This document shows, in pieces, positions 31,814-37,408 of a DNA stretch of 37,408 nucleotides; within the stretch, counting starts at the first letter, position 1, and each line of letters starts with the position of its first letter. Source of the DNA: Burkholderia sp. Nafp2/4-1b (GTDB lineage: Bacteria > Pseudomonadota > Gammaproteobacteria > Burkholderiales > Burkholderiaceae). A program made the translations under genes and the position numbers. The stretch covers positions 1 to 37,408 of the forward strand of contig NZ_ML058623.1 in NCBI RefSeq assembly GCF_003635165.1, read 5' to 3'. The notes beneath the pieces were generated by a model. It saw nothing but the letters and a program-made list of their open reading frames with translations, had not been told where the DNA came from and made no database searches.

Positions 31814-32451
31814 ATCGTAACCTTTACAGGCATTAGAAATATATCAGTACTTGAGCGCAATTCAAGACTCGCCGTTGATCTGGCGGATATCGAATTGTGC
31901 GCCACTCGTTCCCGTCGATCCAGACAGTCGATCCGACCGTCACTCCAATGGCATCTTGGGTAGGCAGCGTGTCAGGACATCGTTCAAAAAGGCGAGTGCG
32001 GGCGGGGAGGGGCGAACCGCCCGCTCGGCTTCTGCTCGTGCTGACCGAATTGCCACAACCCGCTCCAGACGCCGACACCAGCGGCCTGCTGTCCCCTACG
32101 CGAAGCTACAAGCCGCAGCGAGCATCGTCTGATGCAACAAGTGCCGCCCGCAGTGGCGCCACAGCGCTACCCGGTTACAGACATCGCCGGTTAATCTCGA
32201 TCGTCGCGATGCGGCTATGCTCGACCACAAATTGCGAACCGGACGCAATTCGGGTACCGAAATATAGCTTGCCATTGCTTTTGCACCAAAGTCAATTCGC
32301 CGCAAATCAACTGAATTGCCGAACGGTTGCGCAAGACCATGCTCGCCAAGTCCTATCGCCATCCTTTGGCAAGACGATCTATGGCGTCCTTTGCTGAGCC
32401 GACTACCTGGCATACAGAAAAAGCACAAGCGACCGTTGGCAACCCACATAC
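31814..32451. other. No convincing gene
   Basis: Frames are open in several directions on both strands, but none has protein-like composition with a ribosome binding site. A minus-strand fragment VGSTVWIDGNEWRTIRYPP near 31900 looks coding-like but could not be extended. It is probably decayed mobile DNA. Confidence 0.4.
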
Positions 32452-32793
32452 TCAGAAAGGACCGAACCACATCCACGATTGAGCTTCCCGCTCGCGGCGA
32501 CAACGCTCCTCCTCGGATTCATTAATCGGTGTATGCCGAATCGCAAATGACTGTGACAATTTCTTGCGCTCGCTATGCCAATTCCATGCGCTGCGTATGC
32601 CATCAACAACCAGAATCGCTAGTAGCACGCTCAACAAAAACTGGGTGGCGAGCAATGCGAGCATTCCTTCAATCGACAACGCAGCGTAACGCTTACCGAT
32701 CAACGCGGCTTGGATACCAAACATCACCGGGCTCAGAAACAGTATTGCCGCTACTTGACGTAGGCTTCCGATTTTACGCAGATTCCTTACCAT
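32452..32793 (-). CDS. Small two-helix membrane protein
   Basis: A 113-residue protein from ATG 32793, with AGGAG eight bases upstream; GTG 32796 and TTG 32799 are also in frame. Hydrophobic segments are VAAILFLSPVMFGIQAALIG and LALLATQFLLSVLLAILVV. A highly charged tail follows (HSERKK and ESEEERCRREREAQ). No family is recognised. The ribosome binding site and topology support a real gene in an otherwise decayed stretch. Confidence 0.6.
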   Translation of the reverse strand: MVRNLRKIGSLRQVAAILFLSPVMFGIQAALIGKRYAALSIEGMLALLATQFLLSVLLAILVVDGIRSAWNWHSERKKLSQSFAIRHTPINESEEERCRREREAQSWMWFGPF

Positions 32794-33123
32794 CACCAAC
32801 GCTCCTGTTAGATGGATTAACCAGTTTAGGAGGGTGGCGACGAGATTCTTTCAATTTTTGCCCTGCGGCGATTTTGACTGATCGGGACAATTGTGCGAGC
32901 TTTGCGTCCGTGATACCGGATTCTCATCAACGCAACACGTTTAGAGCAATTCATCCATTTCGGTATCGGTGTGGTGATCTGGGTGTGATTGCACAATGCG
33001 AAGGTCAGCGCGGAGGCAGTCGCCACGAGCGAATGCGCTCTACCGGGGCCGGGTCGTCGAAGGGGAAGACTTCGGCGTGCGGCCGTTGCGCAACCTCGCG
33101 CTTGTCCGACCGTATGCAGTGGC
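32794..33123. other. No convincing gene
   Basis: No frame in this stretch combines a start, a ribosome binding site and protein-like composition. It separates the membrane protein gene from the recombinase-like fragment. Confidence 0.4.
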
Positions 33124-33279
33124 GAGGACGGGGGGCCGTTCGAAATGGTGTTGCGGTACGCACATTTGTCGGCTATCCCAGTTGGCGCAGTGGTCCGCAC
33201 CGCTGACGACCGAGCCTGCGCCTATGCCAGCTATAATTTAGCTTCAATGAGACTGTCCGACGCAGGAACGAATCGCTGA
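33124..33279 (+). pseudogene. Possible tyrosine-recombinase C-terminal remnant
   Basis: The frame contains EDGGPFEMVLRYAHLSA, resembling the LGGW...MVxRYAHLS segment around the catalytic tyrosine of phage-type integrases. The similarity covers only about 16 residues; upstream sequence has no integrase motif and downstream sequence diverges. It is best read as a relic of an integrase gene, or as chance. Confidence 0.35.
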
Positions 33280-33284
33280 GAGTC

Positions 33285-33659
33285 TTATCGGGCTTGGCGC
33301 GCTCGGCTGGAATCGAGCCAGCAAATCCCTGCCTTCGGAGCGTGACCTACACGTCGGATTTCATTAAAAATCAAAGCTTTACACAACTCGCAATCCGTAT
33401 AACCAATCCGACGCAGGGCCTTGCGGCGCAAATCCCAGTAGTCAAAGCTGCAATTTAGCTGCACACATCGGGCGCAAATGCGCGTCCTGTCTCCCGTCGG
33501 GAGCCACCTACGGAGATGAGATATGCGCGGCCTTTTAGATCGCTCCGCCAGCTTCCCGCTCACCTTGCCTGACGGGAGCGACCGCACCAAACTCCAATAA
33601 CGGTGAATGGCACAAATCTCGGTGGATCCCGAACACATAGCGGGCCATTCTCGCGCCAT
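33285..33659 (-). CDS. Weakly supported Cys-containing reading frame
   Basis: A 124-residue frame whose C-terminal half reads RICARCVQLNCSFDYWDLRR and KALRRIGYTDCELCKALIFN, with cysteine pairs that could bind zinc. The N-terminal half looks non-coding and there is no clear ribosome binding site, so the true start may be further in, or the frame may be a relic. Confidence 0.3.
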   Translation of the reverse strand: MAREWPAMCSGSTEICAIHRYWSLVRSLPSGKVSGKLAERSKRPRISHLRRWLPTGDRTRICARCVQLNCSFDYWDLRRKALRRIGYTDCELCKALIFNEIRRVGHAPKAGICWLDSSRARQAR

Positions 33660-34293
33660 TGGTCCATCAGCGGGTCATCGGCGTCGGCATTGCAAGATGA
33701 TCCTACTAGTCGCAGGGCGCGGTGATGGCCACGCGGGTGGGTCAGGGCGAGGCCGCAGCTCCCGGAGTCGCTTCGAATGACGTTCGATTTATGCAACGAG
33801 TCCATCATCGACCGCTGCCGCTCCATCTCGCGGTTCGTATTGCCGCAGGTGCCACCAACCCAATATCGGCACGACGTTGTGAAGATACTCTTCAGTGAGC
33901 ACATATTTGACAGCTTGCTTTCGATTAATTCAAATCACATACACGCCCGAAGTCAGCGAATATGGTAAGGGTATCGACAGACGATTAAAAATTTAAACCC
34001 GAGCGATATCATAAAAAAAATCACCTACAGTAAAGTTGCAGGCAAGCCGTCGCTTTGTCTGCATTGCCATATCACCGCAAGTCGATAAGCATCTTGCCCA
34101 AGCCTATTCATCAGTCCAGCATTCATGATTGCCAACCTCGAACTGAAGTGCTTATTGCAAATCGGGCTCTGAGGCGAGTGCTCGCAAATAGCGCAACATA
34201 GAAATTAATAAATGTGACAACAAGCGATGCCTTCAGTCAGCATCATTCTAGTTAGCATTGAATGAATTTTTATTTCAGCATGAAAGGAAAGCC
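33660..34293. other. AT-richer region without a gene
   Basis: No protein-like frame is seen. The part near 33970-34020 is strongly AT-rich. GAAAGGAAAGCC just before 34294 is the ribosome binding site of the next gene. The base composition differs from the conjugative element. Confidence 0.45.
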
Positions 34294-34971
34294 ATGAATC
34301 TCGTAAAAACTCCGTTGCGGCGGATGCTTACCAACCGACTGGCGCAGGCAGCGTTGTCTACTGTTGGCATCTTAACTGCATCGGCAACTTTCTCACCGAT
34401 CAGCGTGATGGCGCAAGTGCCGACGACCCAACAATCCACAACAAATCTAACCAATAATCTGACGTTCACGATGGATAACTCGCTACACCAATTCTTCACG
34501 CAAACTGTTACTATGCCCAGTGGTTGTCCGTGTTACGTTGACGTATCTGGTCAGTTGTTGAATCAAGGATTGGGTCTCGACTTCGGAGCATCTGGGCCGA
34601 TTGCAACCTTTACCATAACCGACGGCAAGGGGAATGCATTTGCCTCCGAAGAGCATGCGGTTGGAACCCAATACAATTCGGGTAGCTCGGCAAATAATAC
34701 CGGAGCATTTGGGGTAATACCTGTGTCCTTCAAGGCCGAATCCAGCGTCAGCTATAATAGCGGAGATGTGGTAACGCTTAATATTTCGTATTCAATAAAT
34801 CCCAAGGGGTTAACAGTTCCGAATTCTTTTGTAATCGAACAGTCCGATATTTTAAGCTCCGGGGGAACCGGCCGGCACATGCAAAGCTTCATTACTGTGA
34901 ATGCCGGCACGCGCCTTCCGCCGCCGCCTACCGCCCCGTCCTTCGGCACGGGTACGTATAGCGGGTCTTAG
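34294..34971 (+). CDS. Low-GC secreted protein
   Basis: A 225-residue protein starting at ATG 34294, with AAGGA six bases upstream. A signal peptide runs to about VMA (SPISVMAQVPTTQQ). The mature part is Thr/Ser/Asn-rich beta-type sequence (NLTFTMDNSLHQFF, SSANNTGAFGVIPVSFKAES) with a short Pro-rich C-terminus; Cys in GCPCYVDV may form a disulfide. No family is recognised. The composition is less GC-rich than most of the window, suggesting separate acquisition. It may be a surface or exported protein. Confidence 0.65.
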   Translation: MNLVKTPLRRMLTNRLAQAALSTVGILTASATFSPISVMAQVPTTQQSTTNLTNNLTFTMDNSLHQFFTQTVTMPSGCPCYVDVSGQLLNQGLGLDFGASGPIATFTITDGKGNAFASEEHAVGTQYNSGSSANNTGAFGVIPVSFKAESSVSYNSGDVVTLNISYSINPKGLTVPNSFVIEQSDILSSGGTGRHMQSFITVNAGTRLPPPPTAPSFGTGTYSGS

Positions 34972-35592
34972 CGGATTGACAGATATGCGCGACGAAATGC
35001 GTCGCGATGAGAGTCCATCACATATCGATGTCCTCGAGCAGCTGAAATAGACGTTTCAGTTTGATGTGGGGGCGTATGTGCACTACGGCCAGTTCTGGGC
35101 CGCTGTTAAGATCGTGTTCCTGCGTAGATTCTCGCCTTCCCCGAGAAGATGCGCAGGGACACTTGCGCGAGGGAGCGAAGTCGCACTCGCGCCTCAAGAA
35201 GCGGGCGCCTACTTTTATTGTTTGCGAAATATTGATGCCGGACGGCACCGTCAACCGGCGCGACAGCACAACTCGGTCGCGCATCGACTCGTAACGCAGT
35301 GCGTCAAAATGCACGATTTTCCGCAGCTCTAAAATCCCCGCAGCCGTTGCCACAAAGGCCTCAGCGCCCAATGTGAGGGTGCATCCAAAGTGCCCACTTA
35401 AGCGAGCCCCGCAGGGGAGGGGGCACCGCGCGGTCGGTCCTGCAATGACGAAGTTGTCGACACATGGCGTTCGGTCGGAGGGGGCCGTTCCCGGTACAGG
35501 AACCTGAGCGAGCCGTGGACGTTTTCTGAGAGTCCCGCGTCGGCCTTTCCGTCATCGTCTGAAGCCCTTCCTCACGTTTTGCATCTGCTCCC
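34972..35592. other. Intergenic region with a weak minus-strand frame
   Basis: CGCGAC (34988-34993) and GTCGCG (35001-35006) form a short hairpin after the secreted protein gene. A 117-residue minus-strand frame (35018-35371) contains FVATAAGILELRKIVHFDAL and IRPHIKLKRLFQLLEDIDM but has no clear ribosome binding site; it may be a gene relic. Nothing is identified between 35372 and 35592. Confidence 0.35.
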
Positions 35593-37002
35593 ATGCCAAT
35601 CAACCAGTTCGCTCGCGGCGCCCTCGTCCTTGCCGTCGCGATGTACGTGTCAACGAGCCACGCAATCGTCATCAGTGACAATGACTTCGTTCGTCTCGGT
35701 GGGAACGCCTTTGACGTCCGCGGTACGGCCGGCAGGGCGATGGCGACGCTGCAAAAGCAAAGCCGCGAACCTCGGTTTCATGCCGTCGGATACCTGAACG
35801 GCCATTGCACCGCGACGTGGATTGGCGATACGCTTGATGGCAAATGGTCGTATTTCATGACGGCCGCGCTTTGCGTCGACTACGGTCACCCGCACCCAAC
35901 GGATGAAGCCGTCCGACGATACAAGGCGACGTTTACCGACTGGTCCGGAACGGAGGTGGCCAGCGGCGAAGGCGAAATTGTCCGGCCGTTTCAGCGGCTT
36001 GATCCGGCTGCCGCCAAACTAGGCAGTCTCTCGACCGATCTTGCACTCGTGAAGTTGCCCAAGGTCGCGTCGATCCTCGGTGCGGACCGAGTGACGCCAA
36101 TTCAGCCCCCCGTCCTGTATGACGGCAACGCCGAGATCGACGTACCGGTCACGTTCGTCGGCTACGGCCTGTGGGGTCCGGGAACGAAAGGCGGCCACGA
36201 CGAATTCAGCTCTGGAGGCGCTCTCTCGCGTCGGGCGATCGGTTCATCCGTCCTCGGTCGACTTCTTGAGAATGATCACGGCGTGGAAGCCGGCTTCAAT
36301 CCCGTGACAGGCGGAGCGCTATGGGCTCGGACGGCCAAGCATGATGGCGGTGCACCGTGGTGGCAGCGGCAAGTCGGCTACGACACGATCGTGGCCGTCG
36401 CCTCGAGCACCGTCAATGCTGAGGCGGTCAAAGACAGCCCATTCCAAGCTCGCTCGGTTGGCCCGCGGATCTCGCGCTATGTGGACTGGATCAAAGCGGT
36501 ATTTCCTCAGGCCCAATTTCTATCGGATCGACATTACACCCTGACGGACGCGCAATCGATTGTGGTGTCGCCGGACATCGCCCCTGACGCGCAAAAGGGA
36601 AGCGTGGCCTTCATTGTTCCGCCTCAGATTCGGGCTAACGGCCCCACGAACGTAGTGTGGGAAGGCGGCCATGATGGTGAAGCGAGCAAGATCAGAATGT
36701 ATGTCGTCCATAAAGAAACGGGGGGCATTTCCGTATTCCTGCGAGCCTGGCGCGACAACGGCATGGGCCCCGATCGATACAAGCCGATGAACAACGCAGT
36801 CGAGATTGGTTCTTCGGGTCTTCGCAGCGAAGACGAAATGCGTACCAGCCGACTCATCCTCAAATACGATCCCCGGGACAATCCTCAGCTCGCCAAGGAA
36901 AAGGGAATCCATGAGGGGGAATTCGACATCGAGGCGCGCGGCTGGCACGACACCAACTTCAAGCGCACCATCCGCGTGAAGGTTCGCCTCGACCTTGGCT
37001 AA
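35593..37002 (+). CDS. Secreted trypsin-fold protein with altered catalytic residues
   Basis: A 469-residue protein with a signal peptide (residues 1-24, cut after SHA). Residues about 45-250 look like a chymotrypsin-type fold: GHCTATWIG, then TAALC (90-94) where active enzymes have TAAHC, and TDLALVKL with Asp149. The region where GDSGGP would be expected reads HDGGAP (250-255). His and Ser of the triad would then be replaced, leaving Asp. The C-terminal 200 residues are beta-rich. It may be a non-catalytic binding protein. ATG 35593 is used; no strong ribosome binding site is seen (CTGCTCCC). The fold assignment is by motif order and moderate. Confidence 0.6.
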   Translation: MPINQFARGALVLAVAMYVSTSHAIVISDNDFVRLGGNAFDVRGTAGRAMATLQKQSREPRFHAVGYLNGHCTATWIGDTLDGKWSYFMTAALCVDYGHPHPTDEAVRRYKATFTDWSGTEVASGEGEIVRPFQRLDPAAAKLGSLSTDLALVKLPKVASILGADRVTPIQPPVLYDGNAEIDVPVTFVGYGLWGPGTKGGHDEFSSGGALSRRAIGSSVLGRLLENDHGVEAGFNPVTGGALWARTAKHDGGAPWWQRQVGYDTIVAVASSTVNAEAVKDSPFQARSVGPRISRYVDWIKAVFPQAQFLSDRHYTLTDAQSIVVSPDIAPDAQKGSVAFIVPPQIRANGPTNVVWEGGHDGEASKIRMYVVHKETGGISVFLRAWRDNGMGPDRYKPMNNAVEIGSSGLRSEDEMRTSRLILKYDPRDNPQLAKEKGIHEGEFDIEARGWHDTNFKRTIRVKVRLDLG

Positions 37003-37288
37003 GCGCCACACCAAGGTCGGAATGTGGAGATGCGGGACCGACGGGGACCTCCTGACCGCTCACCGATTGACGTAGAGCACCGCACAGCAGCCTCGGCCCG
37101 TAGCTTTCGCCGGCGCGTACGCGGCCACTCGCGCTTCATCACAAGCCCATCCTGCCGCTCATCGCGGTTGGATCGAAAGTTGTCGAGCGTGAGCGTGCAC
37201 GAAATCGGCAAACGACCATTCCCGCTCGCGCGAACTTCCGTCCCCTTCACCATGATCGCCGGCTCACTGCGGCAAGGAGGCATCACTC
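37003..37288. other. Intergenic region before the terminal gene
   Basis: Frames are open on both strands but none is convincing. AAGGAGG at 37274-37280 serves the next gene. Confidence 0.4.
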
Positions 37289-37408
37289 GTGTTTACCATT
37301 CGACCTGGTACGAACCACCTGCTGCTCGATTTTCAGTCCGGGGCAGCAACAATGCCCGGCGAAATGCGCGCGATGAGCGATGCGAATGAGTCGGCCCTGC
37401 AGAACTAT
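37289..37408 (+). CDS. Partial gene cut by the window end
   Basis: GTG 37289 is eight bases after a perfect AAGGAGG, and the frame stays open for 40 codons to the last base, reading FTIRPGTNHLLLDFQSGAAT and MPGEMRAMSDANESALQNY. No family can be named from this fragment. The strong ribosome binding site supports a real gene. Confidence 0.55.
   Translation, partial: MFTIRPGTNHLLLDFQSGAATMPGEMRAMSDANESALQNY

Noticed and set aside
31897..32397. 166-codon plus-strand frame
   Set aside because: No ribosome binding site and non-protein-like composition.
33290..33360. A complete tRNA gene
   Set aside because: Only a T-arm-like and acceptor-like 3' segment fits; no anticodon arm or D-arm could be built.
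36999..37286. 95-codon minus-strand frame
   Set aside because: No ribosome binding site; composition not convincing and it ends over the start region of the terminal gene.
1..37408. CRISPR array or rRNA gene
   Set aside because: No regularly spaced repeats and no rRNA-like stretch were seen.

Overview
The window is GC-rich, compactly coded DNA of a Burkholderiaceae-like betaproteobacterium (inferred from base composition, codon use and gene families; no rRNA, tRNA or replication gene is present to fix the taxon). From 1 to about 30.6 kb it reads as one large conjugative element (integrative element or plasmid backbone). From about 30.6 kb to the end it is a patchwork of decayed or lower-GC genes, probably the element edge and its flank.

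Layout. (1) 0.1-3.4 kb: a MoxR-type AAA+ ATPase, a DUF3150-like protein and a VWA/metallopeptidase-like protein, a chaperone-like trio. (2) 3.7-14.3 kb: a tightly overlapping conjugation operon with VirB11, VirB2, VirB3, VirB4, VirB5 and VirB6 homologues, a MobH/TraI_2-like protein, a TraD coupling ATPase, two small proteins and a DUF4400-like membrane protein. A 55-bp imperfect direct repeat (41/55 identical, same 12-bp palindrome) stands on each side of this block. VirB8, VirB9 and VirB10 are not in the window. (3) 14.6-17.2 kb: an AcaB/PFL_4669-like protein and a UvrD-family helicase. (4) 17.3-20.0 kb, minus strand: a secreted protein, two membrane proteins, a bactofilin and a second AcaB-like protein. 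(5) 20.4-20.64 kb: a run of six inverted repeats. (6) 20.7-30.7 kb: a DNA-processing/accessory cluster with a small protein, a recombination-directionality-factor-like protein, a NADAR (YbiA-like) protein, SbcD, an unknown protein, SbcC, a 60-residue protein and a truncated phospholipase-D-type nuclease.

The most striking feature is a complete 2,408-bp group II intron at 23677-26084. It cuts sbcD exactly inside the metal-binding motif GHIHK|HQ. The intron has GTGCG and GAC ends, domain V, a bulged A seven nucleotides from its 3' end, an EBS1 loop matching IBS1, and an RT/maturase/HNH protein. The two sbcD exons join in frame, so nuclease production should depend on RNA splicing.

A second unexplained pattern is that many accessory genes are preceded by their own stable hairpin, several closed by UUCG or GNRA tetraloops and several followed by T8-CGCC, just upstream of the ribosome binding site.

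Past 30.6 kb there is a broken PLD gene, a frameshifted hicAB toxin-antitoxin pair, a possible tyrosine-recombinase remnant, a few orphan genes, a low-GC secreted protein and a trypsin-fold protein whose catalytic His and Ser appear to be replaced.
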